This document shows positions 31,350-40,519 of a stretch of 64,000 nucleotides of DNA, one piece after another (the first letter of the stretch is position 1; each line of letters begins with the position of its first letter). The notes under the pieces were generated by a model. It had not been told where the DNA came from. It saw only the letters and a list, made by a program, of their open reading frames with translations, and made no database searches. A program made the position numbers and the translations under genes. The stretch is from Rhodococcus sp. 1168 (lineage in GTDB: Bacteria > Actinomycetota > Actinomycetes > Mycobacteriales > Mycobacteriaceae), in NCBI RefSeq assembly GCF_002091955.1, contig NZ_MKKY01000091.1:315001-379000 (forward strand), written 5' to 3'.

Positions 31350-32009
31350 TCACGTGTCCCAGCGGTAGCCGAAGCCGCGAATGGTGACGATGGTGCCGGG
31401 TCGCCCGAGCTTGGAACGCAACGCCGTCATGTGCACGTCGAGTGTGCGTGAGATCGCGACGTAGGCATCACCCCAGATGGCGTCCATCAACTGTTCCCGG
31501 CTGACGGCTTCACCGCGTCGCGTCACGAGATGAGCGAGGAGTTCGAACTCCTTGGTCGTCAGTGCAATGTCGTGTCCGTCGACTTCCGCAGTGCGGCCGA
31601 CGAGATCGACGACGATGTCGCCGAGAACCAGACCGTCGTCGGTGGCAGGTTCGCTCGACGCGATTCGACGCCGCGCCGCAACCTCGAGTCGCGCGTGCAG
31701 CTCGCCCAACCTTGCAGGTTTGACGACGTAATCGTCCGCGCCGCCGCGAAGGGCCCGAACCACCGAGCGTTCGTCGTCACGCGCAGTCAGCACCACCACC
31801 GGGACCGAACTCAACGTCCGAAGCTTGCGGAGAACCTCCAGGCCATCCATATCCGGCAGACCGAGATCGAGCAGCACGACGTCCATGTCGTGGTAACCCA
31901 GCAACAAATCGGCACCGCGGCGCATGCGGACAGGCGCATGCCCCACGAGGGTCAGCGCATCGGTCAGCGCGTCACCGACCCCGTCGTCGTCCTCCACCAC
32001 TGCAATGCG
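31350..32009 (-). CDS. OmpR-family response regulator
   Basis: 219 residues. Receiver domain with acidic pocket VEDDD (7-10), phosphoacceptor D49 (VVLLDLGLP) and a conserved Lys in VVKPA; winged-helix output domain in the C-terminal 95 residues (LTTKEFELLAHL to TIRGFGYRWDT). Start at 32009 is chosen because the receiver begins directly MRIAVVEDD; an upstream ATG would add five residues. It pairs with the kinase gene immediately downstream. Confidence 0.9.
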   Translation of the reverse strand, partial: RIAVVEDDDGVGDALTDALTLVGHAPVRMRRGADLLLGYHDMDVVLLDLGLPDMDGLEVLRKLRTLSSVPVVVLTARDDERSVVRALRGGADDYVVKPARLGELHARLEVAARRRIASSEPATDDGLVLGDIVVDLVGRTAEVDGHDIALTTKEFELLAHLVTRRGEAVSREQLMDAIWGDAYVAISRTLDVHMTALRSKLGRPGTIVTIRGFGYRWDT

Positions 32010-32454
32010 CATCCACGCCAACATAGGCCAGCGCGGCAGCTAGTTTTCCAGCGCCTCCTCTGTAAGCATCGAGTCCTGGCGTTTTCAACGACCTGGTCGA
32101 GAACATGTTCTTCAGCGTGCACGTAGCCGGCATTCGGTTCTCGAACCCTTGCGTGGCGCAACCGATTTACGGTCTCACGCCCCTGAAATGCACCTTCAGA
32201 GCTCAAAAATGTAGCGAAGTCCGACGCTTCCGTCTCGACATCCGGTATCGCCCGAACCCGTATTGACACATGTTACAGCCATGTTTCAGTACCTTTATCG
32301 GTTTCTATCTCGGTTTTTTCTACCTAGTCGGACTATTCACCCATTAAAAGCTTGTATAGCAACCGGAGGTGTGGTTAATTGGGGGAGAAGATCGACTGTG
32401 ACAAACGTCACAGCCTGAATGGCCGTCGGGGGTCGACTCTGAGAAGGAGTCAGT
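32010..32454. other. 445-base control region before the polysaccharide locus
   Basis: No gene is visible. The right part is A/T-richer than its surroundings, contains a perfect CRP-type palindrome and ends in AAGGAG before the first polysaccharide gene. The left part should carry the leftward promoter of the two-component operon. Confidence 0.6.
32397..32412. promoter_or_regulatory. CRP/GlxR-type binding site, TGTGA-N6-TCACA
   Basis: TGTGACAAACGTCACA is a perfect palindrome and a perfect match to the cyclic-AMP receptor protein consensus used in actinomycetes. Its centre is 50 bases upstream of the GTG of the first polysaccharide gene. Whether it activates or represses depends on the transcription start, which is not visible. 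Confidence 0.65.
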
Positions 32455-33711
32455 GTGCGCTGCCGACTGTGCGATTCCGACCGAATGCGTAGCATCCTGG
32501 ATCTGGGCGCTACACCGCCGTGCGAACTCTTCCTCACAGAGTCGGGCCTGGACATGCCCGAGATTACGTACCCACTTCACCTGCGACTGTGCGAAGACTG
32601 TCTACTGCTACAGATTCCGGCCTTGATAACTCCGGAAGCCACTTTCACCGAATACGCCTACTATTCATCGTTTTCAGATTCCTGGGTCGAACACGCGCGT
32701 GAATTCGTCGTCTCCTCGGTCTCTCGCCTCCACCTGGACGCTGCATCCTTGATCGTGGAGGTCGCAAGCAACGACGGGTACCTACTGCAACACTGCAACG
32801 ATGCCGGCATCCGCTGTCTTGGAATCGAGCCGTCACACAACGTGAGCGAAGCTGCTCGCGAACGTGGAGTTCCCACTCTCACAGCATTTCTCGACGAGGA
32901 CCTCGCAGGTCATGTACGGGCCGAGTACGGACCAGCCGACCTGGTGGTCGCAAACAACGTATACGCCCACATTCCCGACCTGCTCGGCTTCACGCGCGCA
33001 CTTCGCACCCTGGTAGCCGACGATGGTTGGTTGAGTATCGAGGTTCACCACGCATTGAATCTCGTCCTGGAAGCACAATTCGACACCGTCTACCACGAGC
33101 ACTTCCAGTACTACACAGTGCTGTCCGCTTCCCGGGCGCTCGCGACAGCGGGCCTTGCGGTCGTCGACGTTGAGTTGCTCGACACTCACGGCGGATCGAT
33201 TCGTCTCTGGGCCCGTCCCGACGCTGCTCGGGACGTACCGACCCCCCGCGTCGCCCAGGTTCTGAAGCAGGAGGAGTCGGCGGGACTGCACGATGTCGAT
33301 GGCTACCTTGCACTGGAACCGCAGGCCCGAGCGGCGCGGCAGGAGGTACTGCAGTTCCTGCTCGAGTGCCGTTCCAACAACAAAACCGTCGTGGGCTACG
33401 GCGCTCCAGGTAAGGGAAACACCCTCCTGAACTACTGCGGGATCCGCCCAGATCTGCTCGAGTACACAGTGGACCGCAATCCGTACAAGCACGGACGCTT
33501 CACACCCGGCACCAGGATACCGATCCTCGATCCGGCGATGATCCGAAAGGATCGACCCGACGTCGTGCTGGCGCTTCCCTGGAATCTCGAAGTCGAATTG
33601 ACCGAACAGCTGCACTACATCACGGAGTGGGGCGGAGAGTTGGTCTTTCCACTGCCCACTCTTCATAGTGCTTCTTTCGAATCTCCCTCCGAATCAAGGA
33701 GTCTCACATAA
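32455..33711 (+). CDS. Sugar C-methyltransferase (TylCIII/NovU-like)
   Basis: 418 residues. An N-terminal zinc ribbon (CRLC near residue 2 and CEDC near 42) precedes a SAM domain with VEVASNDGYLL near 101 and catalytic YHEHF at 213-217. A C-terminal Rossmann domain has VVGYGAPGKGNTLLNY. This three-part form belongs to enzymes that add a methyl branch to NDP-4-keto-6-deoxy sugars. It should build a branched sugar for the polymer. It opens the locus behind a CRP-type site and has an AAGGAG site before its GTG. Confidence 0.85.
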   Translation: MRCRLCDSDRMRSILDLGATPPCELFLTESGLDMPEITYPLHLRLCEDCLLLQIPALITPEATFTEYAYYSSFSDSWVEHAREFVVSSVSRLHLDAASLIVEVASNDGYLLQHCNDAGIRCLGIEPSHNVSEAARERGVPTLTAFLDEDLAGHVRAEYGPADLVVANNVYAHIPDLLGFTRALRTLVADDGWLSIEVHHALNLVLEAQFDTVYHEHFQYYTVLSASRALATAGLAVVDVELLDTHGGSIRLWARPDAARDVPTPRVAQVLKQEESAGLHDVDGYLALEPQARAARQEVLQFLLECRSNNKTVVGYGAPGKGNTLLNYCGIRPDLLEYTVDRNPYKHGRFTPGTRIPILDPAMIRKDRPDVVLALPWNLEVELTEQLHYITEWGGELVFPLPTLHSASFESPSESRSLT

Positions 33712-34505
33712 TGAAGGTAGTCCTGTTCTGCGGTGGATACGGCATGCGTATGCGCAACGATCGCAATGACACCATCCCGAAACCGATGCAGATGGTTGGG
33801 CCACGCCCCCTCCTGTGGCACGTGATGCACTACTACGCACATTTCGGACACACCGAGTTCATTCTGTGTCTCGGCTACGGTGCGGATGCGATCAAGAACT
33901 TCTTTCTCGATTACCGCGAAGCCGAATCGAACGATTTCGTTCTGCACGGCAACAAGATAGAGCTGTTGCATTCCGATATTGCCGACTGGTCTATTACCTT
34001 CGTCGATACCGGCTTGGAATCGGCGATAGGCGAACGGCTCCGCCGTGTCAGGGAGCACCTCGATGAAGACAGGTGCTTTCTTGCAAACTACGCAGACGTC
34101 CTCACCGATGCTCCCCTCGACGACGTCATCGCTCAGTTCCACGAGTCCGGTGCTGCCGCTTCGATGCTCGTCGTACCGCCGCAGTCCTCGTTTCACTGCG
34201 TACACGTCGCAGAGAACGGCGAGGTGAAAGAGATCATTCCGGTCGGGCAACTACCTGTCTGGGAAAATGGCGGATACTTCGTCCTGACCGACGAGATCTT
34301 CGATTTTCTCCCACCTGGCGGCGATCTGGTTGCGGACGTATGCGGAACACTTGCGGGAGAAGGCCGCCTGTTCGGATACCGACACGGCGGGTTCTGGAAG
34401 CCCGCAGACACCTTCAAGGAACGCGCCGAACTGGATGCCAACTACTCCAAAGGCATACATCCGTGGATGGTGTGGGAACACTCGTTGCCGGTGCCGAGCT
34501 CATGA
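33711..34505 (+). CDS. Sugar-phosphate nucleotidylyltransferase (RfbF-like cytidylyltransferase)
   Basis: 264 residues with the glucose-1-phosphate cytidylyltransferase pattern: MKVVLFCGGYGMRMR, PKPMQMVGPRPLLWHVMHYY and LCLGYGADAIKNFF, then a NYADVLTD metal motif. It should make an NDP-sugar (probably CDP-) from a hexose-1-phosphate. The signature Gly-rich loop is slightly atypical. Its ATG shares a base with the upstream stop. Confidence 0.8.
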   Translation: MKVVLFCGGYGMRMRNDRNDTIPKPMQMVGPRPLLWHVMHYYAHFGHTEFILCLGYGADAIKNFFLDYREAESNDFVLHGNKIELLHSDIADWSITFVDTGLESAIGERLRRVREHLDEDRCFLANYADVLTDAPLDDVIAQFHESGAAASMLVVPPQSSFHCVHVAENGEVKEIIPVGQLPVWENGGYFVLTDEIFDFLPPGGDLVADVCGTLAGEGRLFGYRHGGFWKPADTFKERAELDANYSKGIHPWMVWEHSLPVPSS

Positions 34506-35152
34506 TCGAGTTGCGCACGTCCAAGCTGAGCGAGGTGGCGGTGCTCGGCGCGCATTGCGACGATATTGCAATCGGGCTGGGTGGGACCCTGCTGATGCTG
34601 TCGTCTGCGCACCCCCGACTCCGTGTCCACGCTTTCGTTCTGTCCGGCAGTGATTCTCGTCGCGAAATCGAGGAACGACACGCGTTGGCTGCCCTGTGTC
34701 CAGGAGCCGAACTGGAATTCACTATTCTCGATATTCCCGATGGCCACGCTCCCGCGTACTGGGACCCGATCAAGTCCGGGCTAGAGGGTTTTCGACGATC
34801 ATGCGAACCTGACGTGGTATTCGCGCCACACCGAGGCGACGCGCACCAGGATCACCGACTCCTGGCAGAACTGGTACCGACAGTGTTCCGCGACCATCTG
34901 GTGCTGGGGTACGAAATCCTCAAATGGGAGGCCGATACCCCGCGACCGACGATCTACCACCCTCTTACGCGCACAGTCGCAGAGGAGAAGGCGCGATTGC
35001 TCATGAAGCACTATCCATCACAAACTTCTCACGACTGGTTCGACGAGGAAGCATTTTTCGGGCTCTCCCGGTTGCGGGGAGTGCAGAGCAGGCAAGTCCA
35101 CGCGGAGGCGTTCACCCTCGACAAGGCCACGATCCGATTCGGAAGGAACTGA
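34502..35152 (+). CDS. PIG-L/LmbE-family deacetylase
   Basis: 216 residues. The zinc site AHCDDIAIGLGG (H18, D20, D21) and a later HRGDAHQDHR match the family, with the usual AHPDD reading AHCDD. These enzymes remove N-acetyl groups from sugars or sugar conjugates. In this locus it probably deacetylates an NDP-sugar or glycan intermediate. ATG overlaps the upstream TGA. Confidence 0.8.
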   Translation: MIELRTSKLSEVAVLGAHCDDIAIGLGGTLLMLSSAHPRLRVHAFVLSGSDSRREIEERHALAALCPGAELEFTILDIPDGHAPAYWDPIKSGLEGFRRSCEPDVVFAPHRGDAHQDHRLLAELVPTVFRDHLVLGYEILKWEADTPRPTIYHPLTRTVAEEKARLLMKHYPSQTSHDWFDEEAFFGLSRLRGVQSRQVHAEAFTLDKATIRFGRN

Positions 35153-35153
35153 C

Positions 35154-36194
35154 ATGCGTGTACTCGTCACAGGCCATCGCGGCTACATCGGGTCGATCGT
35201 CACTCCCCTACTTCGCGCCGCCGGCCACGATGTCGTCGGACTCGATTCGGGGTTGTTCGCTTTGTGTCTGCTCGGGCCGGCGCCCGAGAATCCTCCGGAG
35301 TTCGACGTCGACCTTCGTGACGTCACCGAAGCCCATCTGCAAGGAATCGACGCCGTGATCCACCTCGCGGCGTTGTCGAACGACCCGCTCGGGTCGCTTG
35401 CCCCTCAGATCACCCATGACATCAACCATCACGCATCGGTCCGGTTGGCACACCTCGCAAAGAACGCGGGCGTGCGGCGATTTCTGTATGCTTCGACCTG
35501 CTCGGTGTACGGCTCGGCGGGTGCTGACCTGGTGAGGGAAGATGCTCCCCTCCGCCCCTTGACGCCTTACGCGGAGAGCAAGGTTCGCGTCGAGGACGAC
35601 GTGGCGGCCATCGCCGACTCGGGGTTCTCACCCGTTTTCTTGCGAAACGCCACAGCGTTCGGATTCTCGCCGTGCCTACGCGCCGACATCGTGCTCAACA
35701 ATCTCGTCGGAAGGGCGGTGTTGACCGGCAAAGTCCGAGTCCTGTCGGACGGGACTCCGTGGCGCCCGCTGGTGCATGTGCAGGACATCGCGGCTGCGTT
35801 CACATACGCGCTTACCGCACCGACCGACAAAATTCACTGTGCTGCATACAACGTCGGCACCGAGGCCAACAACATGACGGTGGAACAGATTGCGGGAGCC
35901 GCAGCGGACGCAGTACCCGGATCCACGGTCCTCGTCACAGGCGATACCGGACCTGATCCGAGGTCGTACCGGGTGGACTTCTCGGCAATTCGCTCCGCTT
36001 TCGACGGCTACGACCCCCAGTGGAGCGTGGCCGACGGCGCCGCGGAACTGTACGAGAACTACACCCGCTGGGGACTCACCGAATACCTGTTTTCGGAACG
36101 ATTCACCCGCCTGAACCATCTCGAAAAGCTCTTGGCAGCCGGCGTTCTCGATGCATCGCTTCGATTTCAGTTGATCGGTGCGGGTTGTGAATGA
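35154..36194 (+). CDS. NAD-dependent nucleotide-sugar epimerase/dehydratase (extended SDR)
   Basis: 346 residues. The Rossmann loop TGHRGYIGS and the catalytic Y139-x3-K143 (YAESK) with the STCSVYG serine motif define an extended SDR. It likely epimerises, dehydrates or reduces the NDP-sugar made by the neighbours. It starts two bases after the deacetylase gene with a GGAAGGAAC leader. The exact reaction cannot be assigned. Confidence 0.8.
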   Translation: MRVLVTGHRGYIGSIVTPLLRAAGHDVVGLDSGLFALCLLGPAPENPPEFDVDLRDVTEAHLQGIDAVIHLAALSNDPLGSLAPQITHDINHHASVRLAHLAKNAGVRRFLYASTCSVYGSAGADLVREDAPLRPLTPYAESKVRVEDDVAAIADSGFSPVFLRNATAFGFSPCLRADIVLNNLVGRAVLTGKVRVLSDGTPWRPLVHVQDIAAAFTYALTAPTDKIHCAAYNVGTEANNMTVEQIAGAAADAVPGSTVLVTGDTGPDPRSYRVDFSAIRSAFDGYDPQWSVADGAAELYENYTRWGLTEYLFSERFTRLNHLEKLLAAGVLDASLRFQLIGAGCE

Positions 36195-36213
36195 CCTGCG
36201 GGGCTGCCGGCGC

Positions 36214-36786
36214 CTACGCCGACTCCATGAGCTGGGACCAACTGCCCGCCGCAGCGTCCCGAGTACTGACATGCGATACCGGCAACGGCCAGGGTATCGC
36301 GAGCTCGGAGTCGGAATATGCCACGGCGATGTCTTCTCGCGGGTCATGCTCTCGATCGATCCGATAGCAGACATCGGCGGTTGGGGTCAGCGCCTGGAAA
36401 CCGTGCAGGAATCCCGAGGGAACGTAGAGAAGCGCGAACGCCACATCATCGAGAGTGAAAGCCTGCTGTACACCGAAAGTGGGCGATTCCCTTCTGATGT
36501 CGACCAGCACGTCGAATACTGCACCGTGCGAGCATCGTACAAGTTTGGCCTCTCCACGTCCCGACCGTCCGTGCATTCCGCGAACCACGCCCCGGTTCGA
36601 TCTCGACTGCGAATCCTCGATGAAATCGCTGGCGCGCGTCGGAACTCGCCGGTTCTGTCGACTCTTCGAAAGTTCCGAGTCGAACAGGCGCGATTCGAAG
36701 GTCCGGGTGAACAGTCCGCGCTCGTCCCTGAATGGTTCAGGGGTGAACAGCAACACGTCCGCGAGTTCCGCAGTTTCGACACGCAT
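36214..36786 (-). CDS. dTDP-4-dehydrorhamnose 3,5-epimerase-like (RmlC family)
   Basis: 190 residues on the opposite strand to its neighbours. It shows RmlC elements: FRDERGLFTRTFE, NRGVVRGMHGR, AKLVRCSHGAVFDVLVDIRR and a YVPSGFLHGFQAL motif. The usual HxQ-type catalytic His region reads GMHGR here. It should epimerise a 4-keto-6-deoxy sugar. ATG at 36786 is chosen; a start six codons upstream is possible. The end is convergent with the SDR gene (19-base spacer). Confidence 0.75.
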   Translation of the reverse strand: MRVETAELADVLLFTPEPFRDERGLFTRTFESRLFDSELSKSRQNRRVPTRASDFIEDSQSRSNRGVVRGMHGRSGRGEAKLVRCSHGAVFDVLVDIRRESPTFGVQQAFTLDDVAFALLYVPSGFLHGFQALTPTADVCYRIDREHDPREDIAVAYSDSELAIPWPLPVSHVSTRDAAAGSWSQLMESA

Positions 36787-36859
36787 GTAGTCATTCTGCC
36801 GCATCTCTGCAGGCGAAACAGGCAGATCCGGCACGCTCGGATTTCGAAAGTGTGACGCG

Positions 36860-38005
36860 ATGGTCTGCAGAGGTTGCTCGTGCACCGAAACCGACCGAGT
36901 ACTCGATCTCGGACGGGTGCCGGCCGCCGATTTCTTCCCACTCGCATCCACTCCGAACTCATCGGAGGAATCGGTCCATCCGCTCACGATGGCACTCTGC
37001 CGGGCCTGCGGTCTGGCGCAGCTCGAAGACGACGACACCACAGCTGAAGAACCACGCGGTATCGAACCGCAAGTCTTGCGGGATCAGGCGGCCCAGGCCG
37101 TTCGAATTGTCAGCGAAGCCGGCGCTCTGACGGGCGACACAGTGATGGAATTCGGCAGCCCGCACGGCGGTAGCTGGCTACCATTGCTCGCCGAGCGGGG
37201 ACTGCGTTCGCCGCCGCACGCTACCAGGGCCGCGGTGGTAGTCGACTGTTTCGGAGCTATGCACGAACCAGACCAGCGCGAGGCCTTCCGACATCGGGCG
37301 GCAGCCACAGCCGACGACGGTGTGCTCCTGATCCAGTTCCATTCCCTACGCGCGATCGTCGGGGGCGGGCAGTGGAACGCGTTGCGCCACGGTCACTTCG
37401 CTTACTACTCGCTGACCGTCCTGCGCAGTCTGCTCGCGAACGTCGGAATGTGCGTCACGGCTGTGTGGGAGTTCGATCTGTACGGTGGCACCGTCTTGGT
37501 GGCGGCCCGCCACCGGCCAACCGGGCCGCTACCGGCCGACGTTCGTTGCATGCTCGCCGACGAACAGGCCGTAGGTCTCGGTGACCCTGTAGTGCTTCGT
37601 TCCCTGCAGCGCGCTGCGGACGAGCAAACAGCCGTGCTGTACGAGTGGCTGACCCTGATGGCCCGTCGAAATCTGCGCATCTTCGCGTACGGAGCCGCGT
37701 CTCGGGCTGTGCCGCTGTTCGCCAAGGCCGGTGTCGATCGCAGCCTCGTCACCGCCGTCGCCGATGTCTCTCATGCCAAGCAGACGCGGCGGATGCCCGG
37801 CACCGATGTGCCGATAATCTCCCCCGAGCAGTTGGTCGAGGCCCGCCCGGACCACGTTCTGCTCACCCTGCCCGAACTCCTCCCCGAGGTACGAAGTCGG
37901 ATTCCAGCACTCGCCGGGCGATGGGTGGTCCCCCCGACGCATGCAGTCGGCGATGAATTCGGTGCATACCGTACGACGGGCGTCCGACTGGCGGCGGAAT
38001 CATGA
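36860..38005 (+). CDS. Divergent, shortened C-methyltransferase-family protein
   Basis: 381 residues with the same layout as the gene at 32455: zinc ribbon (CRGC, CRAC), middle domain and C-terminal domain (IFAYGAASRAVPLF). The SAM motif is changed (VMEFGSPHGGSW) and about 35 residues of the SAM-binding region are missing. The catalytic YHEHF element reads RHGHFAYY (H177). It may be inactive as a methyltransferase or use the C-terminal domain for another step. Ends in ATGA overlap with the next gene. Confidence 0.7.
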   Translation: MVCRGCSCTETDRVLDLGRVPAADFFPLASTPNSSEESVHPLTMALCRACGLAQLEDDDTTAEEPRGIEPQVLRDQAAQAVRIVSEAGALTGDTVMEFGSPHGGSWLPLLAERGLRSPPHATRAAVVVDCFGAMHEPDQREAFRHRAAATADDGVLLIQFHSLRAIVGGGQWNALRHGHFAYYSLTVLRSLLANVGMCVTAVWEFDLYGGTVLVAARHRPTGPLPADVRCMLADEQAVGLGDPVVLRSLQRAADEQTAVLYEWLTLMARRNLRIFAYGAASRAVPLFAKAGVDRSLVTAVADVSHAKQTRRMPGTDVPIISPEQLVEARPDHVLLTLPELLPEVRSRIPALAGRWVVPPTHAVGDEFGAYRTTGVRLAAES

Positions 38006-39450
38006 CCACAGCGTCCCGTCGGACAGTGCTCGGCGCCCATCGCCCCCGTCCGCGGACCACTACGACCTCCACCGCCCGCCATGCCACCGGCATCGTCCCG
38101 ATTCCCTCGGACACACCCAGCCGGCTGATCAGCCGGATCAGTGCGCACGTTGACCTCTACGCGCTGGCCGGCGATCTGATCGTCCTCCTCTTGGTCTGCT
38201 GGTTCGTTCGGATCGATTACCCGGTGCCGGCAGCTCTGATGCTGGTGTCTGCCATGGCAGTGATGGGCGGATATCGCACCCATCTGACGCTGTCGGTGCT
38301 CGACACTCTGCCGCGGACGGCGATGGCCAGCGTGTTGGCGTCTGTAGGAACGCAATTGGTGTTGGCGTCGAGGACCGAACTGATGGACGCAATAGAGTTG
38401 ACCGTCGTAACACTTGCTGCGGTGATACTTTCACGAAACCTCACCTATGGAGCAGAACGATTCCTCAGGAGGAAGCTCACTCGTCGACACCGCACGGTGA
38501 TAGTAGGCAGCGGTTCGATCAGTTCGATGCTTGCGGACAGCATGGTGGCGGAGCGTTCGTGCGGACTCGAGCTGATCGGGGTACTCGACGACTCTCCACA
38601 GATCATGACCGACAAGCGATCGGTGGCGGTCCTGCCTTTGCGTGGCCGCCTGAACAGGTTCCTCACCACTGAACACGTAGATACGGTCGTACTCGCCTTT
38701 TCCACGATCCGTGACAGCGACATGCTGAGCATTCTGCGCACGTGCGATCGCATCGACTGCGAAATTTTCGTTGTGCCCCGGTTGTGGGAAATGACAGCAG
38801 TGTCCGGTGACATGGACCGTATCGGCGCGATCCCATTGACCAGAGTCCGCAGAGCAGCGCATCGGTCACTGACGTGGGGCGTGAAGCTCTGGACGAGCCG
38901 GGTACTGAGCGCAGCGCTGCTTTTGTTGCTGTCGCCGCTGCTTCTCGCCACCGCTGCCGCGGTCTATTTCTCCGACCGTTCGGCACCGATCTTGTTCCGA
39001 CAGGAACGTATCGGGCTGGATGACCGCAAGTTCGAACTGCTCAAATTTCGCACGATGAAACCAACCAGCGAGGATGAGTCGGCGACGAACTGGTGCATCG
39101 CCGACGACACACGCGTCGGGCGCCTCGGTCGGATCATGCGAGCGACCTCGCTCGACGAACTGCCCCAGTTGTGGAACGTCGTCCGCGGCGACATGACTCT
39201 CGTCGGACCACGACCCGAACGTCCGTATTTCGTTGCAAAGTTTTGCGGGACCATCCCAAACTATTCGGCACGCCATCGCGTGCCCGCAGGACTTACGGGA
39301 TGGGCCGCGGTGAACGGGTTCCGCGGAGACACCTCGGTCGAGGAGCGAGCTCGCTACGACAACTACTACATCGAAAACTGGGGACTGTGGTTCGACGTCA
39401 AGATCATGCTCCGAACGTTGTCCGCGGTCCTGATGATGAAAGGTCGATGA
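38002..39450 (+). CDS. Polyprenyl-phosphate sugar-1-phosphate transferase (WbaP/WcaJ type)
   Basis: 482 residues. Four N-terminal membrane helices lead to a CoA-binding-like Rossmann domain (TVIVGSGSISSMLADSM) and the C-terminal bacterial sugar transferase domain with LFRQERIGLDDRKFELLKFR and SLDELPQLWNV. This enzyme starts each repeat unit by moving a sugar-1-phosphate onto undecaprenyl phosphate at the inner membrane face. Coupled by ATGA to the gene before it. Confidence 0.9.
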   Translation: MTTASRRTVLGAHRPRPRTTTTSTARHATGIVPIPSDTPSRLISRISAHVDLYALAGDLIVLLLVCWFVRIDYPVPAALMLVSAMAVMGGYRTHLTLSVLDTLPRTAMASVLASVGTQLVLASRTELMDAIELTVVTLAAVILSRNLTYGAERFLRRKLTRRHRTVIVGSGSISSMLADSMVAERSCGLELIGVLDDSPQIMTDKRSVAVLPLRGRLNRFLTTEHVDTVVLAFSTIRDSDMLSILRTCDRIDCEIFVVPRLWEMTAVSGDMDRIGAIPLTRVRRAAHRSLTWGVKLWTSRVLSAALLLLLSPLLLATAAAVYFSDRSAPILFRQERIGLDDRKFELLKFRTMKPTSEDESATNWCIADDTRVGRLGRIMRATSLDELPQLWNVVRGDMTLVGPRPERPYFVAKFCGTIPNYSARHRVPAGLTGWAAVNGFRGDTSVEERARYDNYYIENWGLWFDVKIMLRTLSAVLMMKGR

Positions 39451-39474
39451 TGCATCGAGCGGAGGCCTGTCGAC

Positions 39475-40314
39475 TTACACACCGACTGCGGGGTGACGCG
39501 GTACGAGGGCGTTGGCTCGCACCACTACCCGCGCGAAAGCGGCTCGCACCAAACGCATGTCACCCGCCAATACGTCGGCACCGGTTACGAATTCCGGGTA
39601 TTCGCGCGCGATGCGATGATGAAATCGCAGCAATTCCGACAACTTGCTGTAGGTCGAGGTTTGGCTACACAGATTGAACGTCGAGTCGCGCCACGCGGCG
39701 ACACGTTCCGAAATCCCAAAGAACATGCCGCACACACAGACTCGCGCGAACAGGTCCACGTCCATGGGAAACACAAGGTCTCCGCGAAATCCACCTACAC
39801 TGTCGAAGTTCTCTCGCCGGAACATCGCAGCAGCTGTAGGACCGAAGTCGGCGGGGCCTCGGCGAACGATGAGTCGCATCAGTGATCGCGGGGTCTGGAG
39901 TCCCTCCAAGCCTGGTACACCGAGTCCAGCCTCCCGTACTTCACCGGCCTCGTCGATCACGTCGAACCGTGCGGACGATATCGCGATTCCTCGGTCGTCC
40001 ATCACGCGTACCTGTGACTCCAGCGATCCGGGAAGCAGGATATCGTCCGCGCAGACGACCTTGACCAGCTTGCCGGTGGACAGTGCCACGGCCTTGTTCC
40101 AGTTGTCCCCGATGGACAACACGACTTCGTTGCGGATTACTCGCACACGAGAATCGTCGACGGAATGCGCAATCACGCCGGTGTCGTCCCCGCTCGCGTT
40201 GTCGAGCACGATCACCTCTACATCGACATCCTGGCTGAGAATCGACCGCAAGGTCGTGTCGAGGGTGCGGCCAGCGTTGTACGCGGGAACGCAGATTGAG
40301 ACCGAAGCAACCAT
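39475..40314 (-). CDS. Family 2 glycosyltransferase
   Basis: 279 residues with a GT-A start VSICVPAYNAGRTLDTTLRS, a VCADDILLPGSL segment as the DxD-type motif and a C-terminal helical region without membrane spans. It should add one sugar to the lipid-linked repeat unit. ATG at 40314 begins exactly at the family-typical start. It reads against its neighbours. Confidence 0.82.
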   Translation of the reverse strand: MVASVSICVPAYNAGRTLDTTLRSILSQDVDVEVIVLDNASGDDTGVIAHSVDDSRVRVIRNEVVLSIGDNWNKAVALSTGKLVKVVCADDILLPGSLESQVRVMDDRGIAISSARFDVIDEAGEVREAGLGVPGLEGLQTPRSLMRLIVRRGPADFGPTAAAMFRRENFDSVGGFRGDLVFPMDVDLFARVCVCGMFFGISERVAAWRDSTFNLCSQTSTYSKLSELLRFHHRIAREYPEFVTGADVLAGDMRLVRAAFARVVVRANALVPRHPAVGV

Positions 40315-40519
40315 TGCGCCACACCCACTTGCCGATTGCGCATCGAGATCGTATCGAACGATAGCACGCGTCGTCGCATCCATGCCTTCGAAAAGCAGAG
40401 TGCAAAAGTTTACAACGGAAGTCGCACAACGACATCGAACGCCACCGCACCGCGGTAGAGTTCGATCATTCGGTACCGAATGGATCGAAACTGCAGCACC
40501 CGACAACGACAGCCGTCAC

